The position numbers and the translations under genes are program-made. From Clostridium sp. K4410.MGS-306 (lineage in GTDB: Bacteria > Cyanobacteriota > Vampirovibrionia > Gastranaerophilales > Gastranaerophilaceae): a stretch of DNA of 64,000 nucleotides. The notes under the pieces are model-generated. The model searched no databases. It was not told the DNA's origin and was given only the letters and a program-made list of their open reading frames with translations. Of the stretch, positions 15,696 to 25,017 are shown in pieces (the first letter of the stretch is position 1; each line of letters begins with the position of its first letter). The stretch spans positions 1 to 64,000 of the forward strand of contig LARD01000004.1 of assembly GCA_000980375.1 (NCBI GenBank). The letters are read 5' to 3'.

Positions 15696-17696
15696 GTGGA
15701 TTGCACGGAAGAAAAACTCAATTTGTCTCAAAACGCCATCAAAGTTTTGGAGAAAAGATACTTAAAAAGGGATGCTCAGGGCAACCCGACAGAAAGACCG
15801 GAAGATTTATTTATGAGGGTTGCATCTACCCTTGCTGCAGCTGACAAAAAATTTGGTTCTACACAGGAAGAAGTGGACAAAACTACAAAAGAATTTTACA
15901 GCTTTATAACAAACCGTTATTTCATGCCGAACTCACCTACTTTGATGAATGCAGGCAGAGAGCTGGGACAATTGGCAGCTTGTTTTGTTCTGCCTGTTGA
16001 AGATTCTCTTGAAGGCATTTTTGAAACAGTTAAAAACACTGCTCTTATTCACAAATCAGGCGGTGGCACAGGTTTTTCTTTCTCAAGATTAAGACCTAAA
16101 AATGACGTTGTTCGTTCTACAATGGGTGTATCTTCAGGCCCTGTAAGCTTTATGGAAGTGTTTAACGCAGCTACAGAAGCTGTTAAACAAGGTGGTACAA
16201 GACGCGGCGCTAACATGGGTATTTTAAGAATTGACCACCCTGATATTTTAGATTTTATCAACTGCAAATCAGATAACTTTAAATTAAACAACTTCAACAT
16301 CTCTGTTGCTGTTACAGACAAGTTTATGGAAGCCCTAAAAGCCGGCACAGACTATGAACTGTACCACCCCAGAACAAAACAGCCTGTTGGCAAATTGAGT
16401 GCCAAAGCTGTATTTGACCTGATTGTTGAAGGCGCATGGAAAAACGGTGAACCTGGTATTATATTCATTGACAAAATGAACTATGACAACCCCACACCTT
16501 TAATCGGCGACATTGAATCTACAAACCCATGCGGAGAGGTTCCATTACTTCCTTACGAAGCCTGCAACCTCGGTTCTATCAACCTCGGTTTGATGCTCAA
16601 AGGTTCTGAAGGCAGCTACAGCGTTGATTGGGATAAGCTGGCTGAAACTACAAAAACAGCTATCCACTTCCTTGACAACGTTATTGCTATCAACAATTAC
16701 CCGCTCCCGCAGATTTCAGAAATGGTTCAAAACAACCGTAAAATCGGCCTCGGTGTAATGGGTTGGGCTGATATGCTTATGAAAATGGGCATTGCTTACA
16801 ACTCTGAAGATGGCACAAAATTGGCTTCTCAGATTATGGAATTCATTGATTACCAGTCTAAAGTTAAATCAATCGAGCTTTCTAAAGAAAGAGGCAGATT
16901 CGGCAACTTTAAAGGAAGCGTTTACGATGGTGTATTCAAAGACGGCAAACCTTTCTTAACATACAAATATGAAGGCAAGTCAGCCGGAATTATTACTGAC
17001 GAAATGTGGGCTGATTTAGACGCTCAAATCGCAAAATTCGGTATCAGAAACGCAACTACAACTTGTATTGCTCCGACAGGTACAATCTCTATGATTGCCG
17101 GTGCATCAGGCGGTGTTGAGCCTTTATTCGGTCTTGTATTTATCCGTGACGTAATGGATGGCACAATCATGATGGAAATCAACCCCATCTTTGAACAGTA
17201 CGCTAGAAAACACGGATTCTACTCCGATGAATTGATGAAAAAAATTTCAATTGACGGCACAGTAGCACACTGCAGCGAGGTTCCTGAAGAAGCTAAGAAA
17301 ATCTTTGTTGCAGCACATGACGTTTCTCCTTACTGGCACGTTAAAATGCAGGCTGCATTCCAGCTTCATACTGACAACGCTGTTTCAAAAACAGTTAACT
17401 TTGAAGAAAACGCTACAAGACAGGATGTTGCTGACTCTTACCTGTTAGCTTATGAAAACAACCTTAAGGGTATTACTGTTTATCGTAACAACTCAAGACA
17501 GTTCCAGCCTATGAACCTTGAGAAAAAAGACGACAAGAAAATGCCTGAAATAAAAGCAATTGACGAGCCTAAAGCTGAGCTGCCAGAAGCACAGCACACA
17601 GGCGAAGAACACAAATGCCCCGAATGCGGAGCTGTTCTCGGCTACGGCGAAGGCTGCTTTATCTGTCTTAACTGCGGATATTCCGGTTGTTCATAA
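15696..17696 (+). CDS. nrdJ: Ribonucleoside-diphosphate reductase, adenosylcobalamin-dependent (class II)
   Basis: Makes deoxyribonucleotides using adenosylcobalamin for radical generation, so it works without oxygen. 666 residues from the GTG at 15696, which follows GGGGAG (15680-15685) at 10 bases; an in-frame TTG at 15678 is less likely. Hallmarks: FMPNSPTLMNAGRELGQLAACFVLPV (cysteine of the redox pair), SGGGTGFSFSRLRP, TNPCGEVPL with the active-site Cys in NPCGE, and IAPTGTISMIAGASGGVEP. The C-terminus has a four-cysteine zinc-ribbon-like tail (CPECG, CLNCGYSGC). No NrdB partner is present, as expected for class II. Codon use looks more regular than its neighbours, consistent with high expression. 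Confidence 0.95.
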   Translation: MDCTEEKLNLSQNAIKVLEKRYLKRDAQGNPTERPEDLFMRVASTLAAADKKFGSTQEEVDKTTKEFYSFITNRYFMPNSPTLMNAGRELGQLAACFVLPVEDSLEGIFETVKNTALIHKSGGGTGFSFSRLRPKNDVVRSTMGVSSGPVSFMEVFNAATEAVKQGGTRRGANMGILRIDHPDILDFINCKSDNFKLNNFNISVAVTDKFMEALKAGTDYELYHPRTKQPVGKLSAKAVFDLIVEGAWKNGEPGIIFIDKMNYDNPTPLIGDIESTNPCGEVPLLPYEACNLGSINLGLMLKGSEGSYSVDWDKLAETTKTAIHFLDNVIAINNYPLPQISEMVQNNRKIGLGVMGWADMLMKMGIAYNSEDGTKLASQIMEFIDYQSKVKSIELSKERGRFGNFKGSVYDGVFKDGKPFLTYKYEGKSAGIITDEMWADLDAQIAKFGIRNATTTCIAPTGTISMIAGASGGVEPLFGLVFIRDVMDGTIMMEINPIFEQYARKHGFYSDELMKKISIDGTVAHCSEVPEEAKKIFVAAHDVSPYWHVKMQAAFQLHTDNAVSKTVNFEENATRQDVADSYLLAYENNLKGITVYRNNSRQFQPMNLEKKDDKKMPEIKAIDEPKAELPEAQHTGEEHKCPECGAVLGYGEGCFICLNCGYSGCS

Positions 17697-17722
17697 TTGA
17701 CATAGATTGAATTGATAAAAAT

Positions 17723-17759
17723 AAAAAAGCGCTTTTCTCTCTTAGAAGAGCGCTTTTTT
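17723..17759 (+). terminator. Rho-independent terminator of nrdJ
   Basis: AAAAAAGCGC (17723-17732) pairs with GCGCTTTTTT (17750-17759), extended inside by several more pairs with one G-U. Its T run touches the left end of the 340-bp palindromic element. Confidence 0.85.
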
Positions 17760-18097
17760 GATAATATTTGTTATGTAGTTTTTTGTTTTTTGGCTTTTTG
17801 CTTTAGGCGTTCGCAAATAGTTTATATCCTTTGCCGTTCCGAAAAATGCTTCGCATTTTAAGTCACTCTAAAGGACATAAACTATTCCCTCACTTTACAC
17901 ACTCTCTTTTGCGCCGCTGCGCGGCGCACGGCACGCAGTGCCGCAGAAAAAAGCTTGTAAAGTACAAAGTGAAGTATATTCATTTTTCGACGCCTATGGA
18001 GCGCAGCGGAGTCGAGCTAGAAAAATTAATATACTTTGCTTTGTACGCCTAAAGCAAAAAGCCAAAAAACAAAAAACTACATAACAAATATTATCAA
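17758..18097. repeat. 340-bp palindromic element with 53-bp perfect terminal inverted repeats
   Basis: The left arm 17758-17810 is the exact reverse complement of 18045-18097 (starts TTGATAATATTTG). The interior folds into three further hairpin groups: 17816-17832 with 17870-17886 (16 of 17 pairs) enclosing AAAATGC-TTC-GCATTTT at 17843-17859; two GC-rich hairpins at 17911-17927 (GCGCCGC-TGC-GCGGCGC) and 17929-17943 (CGGCAC-GCA-GTGCCG); and 17962-17980 with 18028-18046 (17 of 19) enclosing CGAC...GTCG. There is no credible coding sequence. It spans exactly from the nrdJ terminator T run to the last codons of dgkA, whose TGA stop (18094-18096) lies inside the right arm. No target-site duplication is obvious. 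It resembles a MITE or dispersed palindromic element. Confidence 0.85.
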
Positions 18098-18474
18098 TAC
18101 AAAAACATAATCAAAAGCTTGCGCCCAAAGAGCATTAGGCCTATTAACACACTTGTCATTGCTGCAATCAGCACAACACCGGCAGAAAGGTCTTTTGCCA
18201 TTTTTACCATTTTGGAATATTTGTTTTTGTAAAGCGCATCAAGTGCAAACTCGATTACGGAGTTGAAAAGCTCTGCTGTAATCACAAAGCTGATTGCAAG
18301 TATGAGTACACAGTATTCAATACATTTGAAGTTTAAAATTATGCCGCCTAAAATTGCAAGAAAGCCCACAAACAAATGGAACCTGTAATTGCGCTGTGAT
18401 TTGTATGCAACGCTCAGGCCCTGCAATGCGTATGACAAACTCTTTTTATAGCCGCCGGATGTAAATTTTGACAT
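18094..18474 (-). CDS. dgkA: Diacylglycerol/undecaprenol kinase (DgkA family)
   Basis: Small trimeric membrane kinase, 126 residues, with three or four membrane helices. Family signatures: N-terminal amphipathic helix with YALQGLSVAYKSQRNYRFH, ELFNSVIEFALD (about 68-79, catalytic Glu and Asn) and KDLSAGVVLIAA (about 93-104). Gram-positive-type enzymes of this form phosphorylate undecaprenol. Ribosome binding site GGGG upstream. The final residues and stop codon are inside the inverted repeat of the palindromic element, so the original C-terminus may have been altered. Six bases after ybeY. Confidence 0.92.
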   Translation of the reverse strand: MSKFTSGGYKKSLSYALQGLSVAYKSQRNYRFHLFVGFLAILGGIILNFKCIEYCVLILAISFVITAELFNSVIEFALDALYKNKYSKMVKMAKDLSAGVVLIAAMTSVLIGLMLFGRKLLIMFLY

Positions 18475-18479
18475 TATTC

Positions 18480-19013
18480 TTAAATCCCCAGATTATTTAT
18501 CATTTCCTGCTGAATAGTCCACATTTCTTTCAGCGTTTCTTCGTCTTGATGGTCATATCCTAACAGATGGAGTATGCCGTGTGCAAGCAAAAAGTACAAC
18601 TCGTCTTTAAAAGTTTTGTTTTCGTGGCTTTCGTCTTTTGATTGAGAAAGCGCTGTGTCCAGCGATATGATTATTTCCCCGAGATTTATTTCGTTGTCAA
18701 AGATAAATCTTTCTTCCGGTGGGCTGTCTGCAAAGATTGCAAACGTAATCACATCTGTGGGCCTGTCTTTTTGCCTGTATTCACGGTTAATTTCGTGTAT
18801 GTGGCTGTCATCTGTCAAAACCGTATCAAAGTACAGAAGACTAAAATCATAACCTTTAAGACAGGATTTTTCAACCCATTCTTTTTTTGACAAAAAATAT
18901 TGCGTCATCGCGACAGCATCTTTTGTCATCTGCGCTGTGTCAAAAGCTCCGTCAGACGGTGCTTTAAAATCCTCATAAGTATTTTCTATAAAGATATTAA
19001 TCTCTTTAGTCAT
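18480..19013 (-). CDS. ybeY: Endoribonuclease YbeY (16S rRNA maturation)
   Basis: 177 residues. The zinc-binding signature HGILHLLGYDH is at about residues 142-152, with the preceding INREYRQKDRPTDVITF segment typical of the family. It processes the 3' end of 16S rRNA and takes part in ribosome quality control. It overlaps the end of pgpH by 8 bases and precedes dgkA by 6, the classical pgpH-ybeY-dgkA order. Confidence 0.95.
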   Translation of the reverse strand: MTKEINIFIENTYEDFKAPSDGAFDTAQMTKDAVAMTQYFLSKKEWVEKSCLKGYDFSLLYFDTVLTDDSHIHEINREYRQKDRPTDVITFAIFADSPPEERFIFDNEINLGEIIISLDTALSQSKDESHENKTFKDELYFLLAHGILHLLGYDHQDEETLKEMWTIQQEMINNLGI

Positions 19014-21237
19014 TATTTTCTTTTTGTTCTTCCGTATTTTCAGACTTTTGAATGTGTTTTTGAATCTTTTTTTCTATTTTTTCTTCTTCATCTGTTGTAA
19101 TTTTGTCGGGTGCCACGAATTTCTTTTTGAGGGCTTTTTCTTCCAGCTCTTGGATAATGTTTTCGTGGTATTTAATTCTCTGGTGGTGTGCAGCTCTAAG
19201 GTTTTTGCTCAACGCAGCAGCAATTGTTTTGAGGTCTTTCAATGTCAACGGGCTGTCAGACAGCTGGCCGTCATTGAGTTTTGATTGGATGATTTTGTTA
19301 ATCATACCATCAAGCTCTTCTTGGGAATGATCTTTGAGCGTTCTTGACGCAGATTCAACCGAGTCTGCAATCATAAGGATTGCAGTTTCTTTCATGTTCG
19401 GGCGCGGGCCTGTGTAGCGGAATTGTTCTTCTGTTACTTTGTCAGCGCCTTCTTCCATTTTTGCCTGGTTGTAGAAATAACTTGCAATAGAGTCTCCATG
19501 GTGCTGTACAATAAAGTTTTGTACTATCGGAGGCAATCCGTATTCTTTTGCAAGGTCAATACCGTCTTTGGGGTGGGCTGTTATTACCATTTTGCTCAAT
19601 CTCGGGTTGAGTTTTGTGTGAGGGTTTTCAATGCCAAAGTAGGTCTGGTTTTCTACAAAGAATAAAGGTCTTTTGAGTTTGCCTATGTCGTGGTAAAGCG
19701 CACCTACTCGAGCTAGCACCGGGTCTGCTCCGATTGCTTCGGCAGCTGTTTCGCACAGGTTAGCAACCATAAGGCAGTGTGCAAATGTACCGGGTGCTTC
19801 GAATTGAAGACGTTTTAAAAGCGGCTGGTTGTTATCTGCAAGCTCTGCAAGTCCGTATGGTGTAACGATTTTGAACATGCTTTCAAGCAAAGGAATAATT
19901 CCGAGTACAATAATACCTGACAATAGGCCGTTAAGTGTACCGATTATTGTGTTTGTCCAAACAATCACAGAATCAATTGGATTGATTGAGTTTTCGATTA
20001 AGTATATGATTAAAATCAAAAACAGCATTGCAAATCCGATTTCTCCGCCGATTTTTACAAGGTCAAACCTTCTTGAATAGCGAACTTTAGATGTTGCGAT
20101 TGCTGCCACAAGACAGACTATTATAAATACCGCAGCGGGCTGCATGGGCATTTGTTCCACAAGGGCAATGATTGTAATTAATATAGTTGTTACATTTATC
20201 GCTACTCTCGGGTTTGTGAATACTGATATCAAAACCGCAAGCGCAGGGAACGGCAAAAAGTAAAAAGATGCACCCGATGGCAATACTGTTGCCAGAGCAG
20301 ACATCAAAACAGACAAAAGAGCTATAACTGAAAGGTAGTTTTTTGTTACAAACTGTTTTTCGTAATACAAAAGGTAATACATAAAAGTAATTACGCCCAT
20401 ACACACGAGTGCAAATATCCCTATAACGCCTTTTGTGTTTAGCTCAAGCACGTTGTAACCGGCTTTTTGCAGTGCGTCTTTTTTTACACGGGTAACCGGC
20501 TCGCCGGCAAATACAATTTTTTCGCCTTTTTCAAACTTTACTACTGTTGGAGCGACAGAGTTGATTGCGTTTTTCTTGGCAAGCTCTGTTGCAGCCTCGT
20601 CAAATACCATGTTAGGTACAATAACCTGTTCTAAAAGCGCTGATATAACACGTATTTCACCTTTTGATGTTTCAAAATGCGTGTTTCTCAAAATCATTGA
20701 TGAAAGGTTGCCCTTTTCAAAGTCTTTTTCCGTAACCCCTTGATTCAACACGTTTGTGAGTGTTTTTTCTGCTTTTGTGAGCGTATTTTTTAATCTCTCA
20801 TCATTTGAATTTATCAAATAGTTTAGAATATAGTCTTTGTAATAGTTGTTGTCAAAATCAAAAAGAAGCGCCATTTCGTCTTTTTTCTGGCTGTAGAAGC
20901 TGTCTTTTGCCCTGATTTGTTCAATGGACTTAACCAGCATTGCATAGTTGTTTTTAATGTAAGTATCTTCTGCCGGAGTCAGTATTGGCTCTACTTTTTG
21001 AGCAATTTCTTTTTTGTTTTGCTCGGTTTTAAAAGTATCAACAACCTTGATGGTTTTGGGCGCAACAATGTCGCGTTTGCTTGTTCCGTCAGGAGATATG
21101 ATGCTCTGGAAGAGATAATATCTTGCGCCGAGTGTTGCTGTCATGATTACTGTAAACAGTATAAAAATCAGCAGGTTGATTACCTTGGAAGACGAAAATG
21201 TGTCTGCAAGCAGGTTAATAAATTGAATTTTTCTCAT
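19006..21237 (-). CDS. pgpH: 7TM-HD cyclic-di-AMP phosphodiesterase, PgpH type
   Basis: 743 residues. N-terminal membrane helix, an extracytoplasmic 7TMR-HDED domain (about 45-270), a block of seven helices (about 275-460), then a cytoplasmic HD domain with HCLMVANLCETAAEA and the metal-binding pair in LYHDIGKLKRPLFF (about 510-525), plus HPKDGIDLAKEYGLP. The C-terminal tail is charged. In studied relatives it hydrolyses c-di-AMP to pApA. Expression is linked to ybeY by an 8-base overlap. Start ATG follows GAGAT. Confidence 0.92.
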   Translation of the reverse strand: MRKIQFINLLADTFSSSKVINLLIFILFTVIMTATLGARYYLFQSIISPDGTSKRDIVAPKTIKVVDTFKTEQNKKEIAQKVEPILTPAEDTYIKNNYAMLVKSIEQIRAKDSFYSQKKDEMALLFDFDNNYYKDYILNYLINSNDERLKNTLTKAEKTLTNVLNQGVTEKDFEKGNLSSMILRNTHFETSKGEIRVISALLEQVIVPNMVFDEAATELAKKNAINSVAPTVVKFEKGEKIVFAGEPVTRVKKDALQKAGYNVLELNTKGVIGIFALVCMGVITFMYYLLYYEKQFVTKNYLSVIALLSVLMSALATVLPSGASFYFLPFPALAVLISVFTNPRVAINVTTILITIIALVEQMPMQPAAVFIIVCLVAAIATSKVRYSRRFDLVKIGGEIGFAMLFLILIIYLIENSINPIDSVIVWTNTIIGTLNGLLSGIIVLGIIPLLESMFKIVTPYGLAELADNNQPLLKRLQFEAPGTFAHCLMVANLCETAAEAIGADPVLARVGALYHDIGKLKRPLFFVENQTYFGIENPHTKLNPRLSKMVITAHPKDGIDLAKEYGLPPIVQNFIVQHHGDSIASYFYNQAKMEEGADKVTEEQFRYTGPRPNMKETAILMIADSVESASRTLKDHSQEELDGMINKIIQSKLNDGQLSDSPLTLKDLKTIAAALSKNLRAAHHQRIKYHENIIQELEEKALKKKFVAPDKITTDEEEKIEKKIQKHIQKSENTEEQKENND

Positions 21238-21457
21238 ATAAATATCTCATTTAATCGCTATTTGAATTATAGATATTTTAATACGTACATTAAGAATTGC
21301 AATCCTGCACGCGGAGGACAGACGGGTATAAAACCTTAACAAACAGGCATGACCGTTAATCCTTTAAACAGTTGATGTAAAACGTTTTAAAAACGCTAAA
21401 ATCAATATGTAGACTATTAATATTCAATCTTACAAAAAGAAAAGAACGGTGTTTATT

Positions 21458-21604
21458 ATGAAAACAAATTCAGCAGAATATACTGAAAGAAAATTTACTA
21501 TAGCAGATGTTTTTGCAAACCAGCACCCTGTCATTAACGGTTGGATAATGCTGAGTGCTGTTGCAATTGTTGCTCTTTATGCAATAACTTTTGCTGCAGT
21601 TTAG
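21458..21604 (+). CDS. 48-residue single-pass membrane peptide
   Basis: A small ORF between two reverse-strand operons: an N-terminal polar half (MKTNSAEYTERKFTIADVF) and a C-terminal hydrophobic helix (about residues 29-48, WIMLSAVAIVALYAITFAAV). The start is preceded by an A/G-rich stretch with AACGG. Upstream, TAAAAT at about 21399-21404 and a palindrome CGTTTTAAAAACG could form a promoter/operator. The amphipathic-soluble plus helix layout looks like a real small membrane protein rather than chance; family unknown. Confidence 0.55.
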   Translation: MKTNSAEYTERKFTIADVFANQHPVINGWIMLSAVAIVALYAITFAAV

Positions 21605-21610
21605 TTTTAA

Positions 21611-22363
21611 TTATATTTGAACTTTTTCCATGACCTCGTCAGGAATGTCAAAGTTTGAATAAACGTTTTGCACGTCATCGTGTTCTTCCAGTTTATCCAT
21701 TAAAAGCAATATCATTTTTGCTGTTTTTTCGTCTGTTATTTCCAGCGTGTTTTGAGGCAGTTTTGTAAGCTCTGCGCCTGAGTGCTTGAAACCGAGTTTT
21801 TCTAATGATTCCACAACAATCTGAAAGTTTTCAGGTGCTGTGATTACTTTGTATTCGTCATCTTCGTCTACAAAATCATCTGCGCCGGCGTTTATTGCTT
21901 CGTTAAACAATTGTTCGTAGTCAACGTCGTCTTTTGCAAAAGTAACCACGCCTGCGTCTTTAAACATCCAGCCAACGCAGCCTGTTTCGCCGAGGTTTCC
22001 GTTGAATTTTGTAAAGTAGCTTCTGATATCTCCTGCTGTGCGATTTCTGTTGTCTGTCATTGCTTCTACAATAACGGCAACACCGCCTGCGCCGTAGCCT
22101 TCGTAGGTCAGTTCTTCGTAGTTTTCGCTTGCGCCAGCGCCGCAGCCTTTTTCTATTGCACGTTTGATGTTGTCGTTTGGCAGCCCGCCTGCTTTTGCTT
22201 TTTCAATAGCGGTTCTTAAACGGAAGTTTGCGGACGGGTCTCCTCCTCCCATTTTTGCTGCTACGATGATTTCTCTTGAGTATTTTTGGAAAGCAACGCC
22301 TCTTTGTGCGTCTACTTTAGCTTTTTTGTGTTTAATTGTTGACCATTTTGAGTGTCCTGACAT
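21611..22363 (-). CDS. yebC: YebC/PmpR-family transcription/translation factor
   Basis: 250 residues with the universal start [22 protein letters not shown] and the conserved [11 protein letters not shown] and [23 protein letters not shown] segments. Members bind DNA in some species and relieve ribosome stalling at proline stretches in others. AAAGGA precedes the ATG. It lies 21 bases after ilvD, so the two are probably co-transcribed. Confidence 0.96.
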   Translation of the reverse strand: MSGHSKWSTIKHKKAKVDAQRGVAFQKYSREIIVAAKMGGGDPSANFRLRTAIEKAKAGGLPNDNIKRAIEKGCGAGASENYEELTYEGYGAGGVAVIVEAMTDNRNRTAGDIRSYFTKFNGNLGETGCVGWMFKDAGVVTFAKDDVDYEQLFNEAINAGADDFVDEDDEYKVITAPENFQIVVESLEKLGFKHSGAELTKLPQNTLEITDEKTAKMILLLMDKLEEHDDVQNVYSNFDIPDEVMEKVQI

Positions 22364-22384
22364 AGATTTATCCTTTATTAATTA

Positions 22385-24043
22385 TTATAATGTTACTGCA
22401 CCGACAGAGGCGCTTTGTACTGTTTTAGCATATTTTGCAAGAAATCCTTTAACTTCTTTTGGCGGCAGAGGCTTGAATTCTCTGCGTCTTTGTTCAAGCT
22501 CCTCTTCGCTTACAAGAAGGTCGAGTTTTCTTTGCGGTATATTTATTTTAATTTTATCTCCGTTTTTAATCAAGCCTATAATTCCGCCCATAGCAGCTTC
22601 CGGACAGATATGGCCGATGCACAGCCCGCGTGTTCCGCCGGAAAAACGTCCGTCTGTAATCAGTGCAACTTTTGCACCAAGGCCTTTTCCGACAATCATG
22701 GAAGTAGGAGCAAGCATTTCTCTCATACCCGGGCCGCCTTTGGGGCCTTCGTAGCAGATTACCACAACATCGCCTTCTTTTATCCGGTCTTTGTCTATGG
22801 CTTCCATTGTTTCTTCTTCCGAATTAAAGACTTTTGCCGTACCCTCAAAAGTCAGTGCTGAGGGGTCGACCCCTGAAATTTTAATAACGGCACCGTCTTG
22901 AGCAAGATTGCCTTTTAAAATTCCCAGCCCGGGGTTTGAGGTAATCGGGTTGTCGAGCGTGTGCACGATTGTGTTATCAACCCATGCAGCCTGTGCTATT
23001 TGTGAAATTTTTAAACCTGATACGCCTTTTGTATCTTTGAGTTCGGGTGTGTTTCCGTAAAGTGTTTTCATTACCCCGGGGATTCCTCCAGCGTTGTGCA
23101 AATCATTCATTGTAGGAAGGGCAGAGGGGTCGAGTTTGATTATCTGAGGGATTTTATAGCTCAACTCGTCAAAATCTTTGAGTGAAATATCTATGTTTCC
23201 TGAATTTGCAATGGCAAGCAGATGTAAAATAGAGTTTGTGGAGCCGCCCAGTGCAAGGTCTGTGACGATTGCGTTTCGCATGGAGTCTTTTGTTATTATG
23301 TCAGAGGGTTTGATGTTTTTTTCAACAAGCTCTATGATTTTCATTCCTGATTCAAACGCAATTTGTTTTTTCTTTGATGAAACAGCAGAAGCTGTTGCGC
23401 AAAAAGGAAGGCTCATTCCCATTACTTCTGTCAGGCAGGCCATTGTGTTTGCTGTATAAAGCCCCTGACAGGAGCCGGCTGACGGACAGCATTCTTCTTC
23501 CATTTCATGCAGACGTTGTTGGGTGATTTTTCCGGCTGATAGTTTACCCACAGCTTCAAAAGAGCCTCTTATCATTGTTAAAACTTCATTTTTGGAACAT
23601 CCGTCCATCATGGGGCCTGCTGTTACAACTATACAGGGGATATCGAGTCTGAGCGCGGCTATTAACATACCGGGTGTTATTTTGTCGCAGTTTGTCAAAA
23701 GTACAAGACCGTCAAGCTGATGAGCTTCAGCAACGGTTTCTATGCAGTCTGCTATCAAGTCACGAGACGGCAGTGAATATTTCATTCCGCAATGCCCCAT
23801 TGCAATACCGTCGCATACGGCAGGTGTACCGAAGATAAATGCCTGTCCTCCGCCTGTGTGGATTCCTTTTTCAATTTGTCTTTCAAGGTCGCGCATTCCG
23901 GCATGACCCGGTACAAGGTCGGAAAATGAGCTGGCTATACCGATAAAAGGCCTTTTTAACCCTTCTTTTGAAACTCCGGTTGCGTAAAGCAATGAACGGT
24001 GTGCTGCTTTGTGTATGCCTTTTTTTACGTTGTCGCTTCTCAT
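22385..24043 (-). CDS. ilvD: Dihydroxy-acid dehydratase
   Basis: 552 residues. Converts 2,3-dihydroxy-isovalerate and the methylvalerate analogue to the oxoacids in valine and isoleucine synthesis, using an Fe-S cluster. Cluster and active-site signatures are visible: [45 protein letters not shown], and [22 protein letters not shown] near the C-terminus. No other ilv gene is adjacent. It is the leading gene of the ilvD-yebC unit; AAGGG lies 12 bases before the ATG. Confidence 0.96.
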   Translation of the reverse strand: MRSDNVKKGIHKAAHRSLLYATGVSKEGLKRPFIGIASSFSDLVPGHAGMRDLERQIEKGIHTGGGQAFIFGTPAVCDGIAMGHCGMKYSLPSRDLIADCIETVAEAHQLDGLVLLTNCDKITPGMLIAALRLDIPCIVVTAGPMMDGCSKNEVLTMIRGSFEAVGKLSAGKITQQRLHEMEEECCPSAGSCQGLYTANTMACLTEVMGMSLPFCATASAVSSKKKQIAFESGMKIIELVEKNIKPSDIITKDSMRNAIVTDLALGGSTNSILHLLAIANSGNIDISLKDFDELSYKIPQIIKLDPSALPTMNDLHNAGGIPGVMKTLYGNTPELKDTKGVSGLKISQIAQAAWVDNTIVHTLDNPITSNPGLGILKGNLAQDGAVIKISGVDPSALTFEGTAKVFNSEEETMEAIDKDRIKEGDVVVICYEGPKGGPGMREMLAPTSMIVGKGLGAKVALITDGRFSGGTRGLCIGHICPEAAMGGIIGLIKNGDKIKINIPQRKLDLLVSEEELEQRRREFKPLPPKEVKGFLAKYAKTVQSASVGAVTL

Positions 24044-24126
24044 ATTCTGTATTATCCCTTCTGTTACCCCGTTTACTTAGGACTGATATTATAATAAAAA
24101 TTATACTACAATATTTAATATAATAT

Positions 24127-24134
24127 GTTATAAT
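24127..24134 (+). promoter_or_regulatory. -10 promoter upstream of the membrane-protein/miaA operon
   Basis: TATAAT (24129-24134) ends 7 bases before the ATG at 24142 and the TG at 24126-24127 gives an extended -10. There is no correctly spaced Shine-Dalgarno sequence (the AGGG is only 2 bases from the ATG), so a leaderless or near-leaderless mRNA is likely. Confidence 0.5.
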
Positions 24135-24141
24135 CAGGGCT

Positions 24142-25017
24142 ATGAGTTTATGTATAAAAAAAGCATTTAATATCACAAGGGATAACATTGTTGTTGCACA
24201 GCCGATTGTGATTTTTATGATTGTAATAAGCCTTACTACAGGCGCTTTGTACCAGCAGACAAACAAAATTGCTTATATGGTATTTTTTGTGGCAAACATA
24301 CTGCTATGCACAGCTTTTTTTTCCGGCTGGTTCAATATGATACAAAAAACTCTGGAACACAATAAAAAAGCTGAAAAGAACTTTTATAGAGACGATAGAG
24401 AAAAGGCAGAGGCGTCTTTTGCTCTGGGTAAAGAGTTTTTCCCGGGGGTTGGAGAATATTTTCTTCCCGTTACTTTTACGCTTGTTGCTTATGTTGTTGT
24501 GTATATGCTCTTGCTTGTTGCGGCTTACAAATTCGGAATGAAATATTTACCGCATCCTCATATCAACTGGGGTGAGTTTATGGCTGCAGCAAATTCTACA
24601 CCTGCTCAAATGCAAAAGTATGTTGCATCATTGAGCTTTTATCAACTAAAAGCAATGAATATCTGGATGTTTTTCTTTGGTGCGGTATTTTGTGTGTTTT
24701 CACTTTTAACTATGTTTTTGTTTCCTGCTCTTTACAATAATCTTTCAAAACGTGATGACAAAAAAAATCCGTATTTAAAATCGCTTGTGCTGGCTCCTTT
24801 CAGTGCTTTTAATACAAATATTGTTTTTGTGTTTAGGCATTTTCTTGGGTCTGTCGGGGTTTTAATTTTTCTTTTGTTTTTAAATATAATCATGTCTGTA
24901 TTGAGCCTTTTTTTCAGCTTAAATATTGTGCTGACTGTTTTCGGGCTTCTTTTATCGTTTTATGTGATGACATACGCTCTTGTGCTGATATTCTTGTATT
25001 ATGACGAAAACAAATAA
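24142..25017 (+). CDS. Polytopic membrane protein of unknown function
   Basis: 291 residues with about six hydrophobic segments (roughly 20-38, 45-65, 112-133, 172-197, 235-262, 265-288) and a charged loop at 75-100. No signature I recognise; the layout resembles DUF4013-type or YihY-like uncharacterised membrane proteins only superficially. It overlaps miaA by 17 bases and so shares its transcript. Likely in the inner membrane. Confidence 0.7.
   Translation: MSLCIKKAFNITRDNIVVAQPIVIFMIVISLTTGALYQQTNKIAYMVFFVANILLCTAFFSGWFNMIQKTLEHNKKAEKNFYRDDREKAEASFALGKEFFPGVGEYFLPVTFTLVAYVVVYMLLLVAAYKFGMKYLPHPHINWGEFMAAANSTPAQMQKYVASLSFYQLKAMNIWMFFFGAVFCVFSLLTMFLFPALYNNLSKRDDKKNPYLKSLVLAPFSAFNTNIVFVFRHFLGSVGVLIFLLFLNIIMSVLSLFFSLNIVLTVFGLLLSFYVMTYALVLIFLYYDENK

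Noticed and set aside
15696..17696. Cobalamin riboswitch upstream of nrdJ
   Set aside because: The leader is short and contains only a simple hairpin; none of the conserved B12 core sequences is present.
17831..18052. 73-codon ORF inside the palindromic element
   Set aside because: It is a by-product of the inverted repeats (its end comes from the hairpin arms), has no ribosome binding site, and its composition is that of the GC-rich palindromes.
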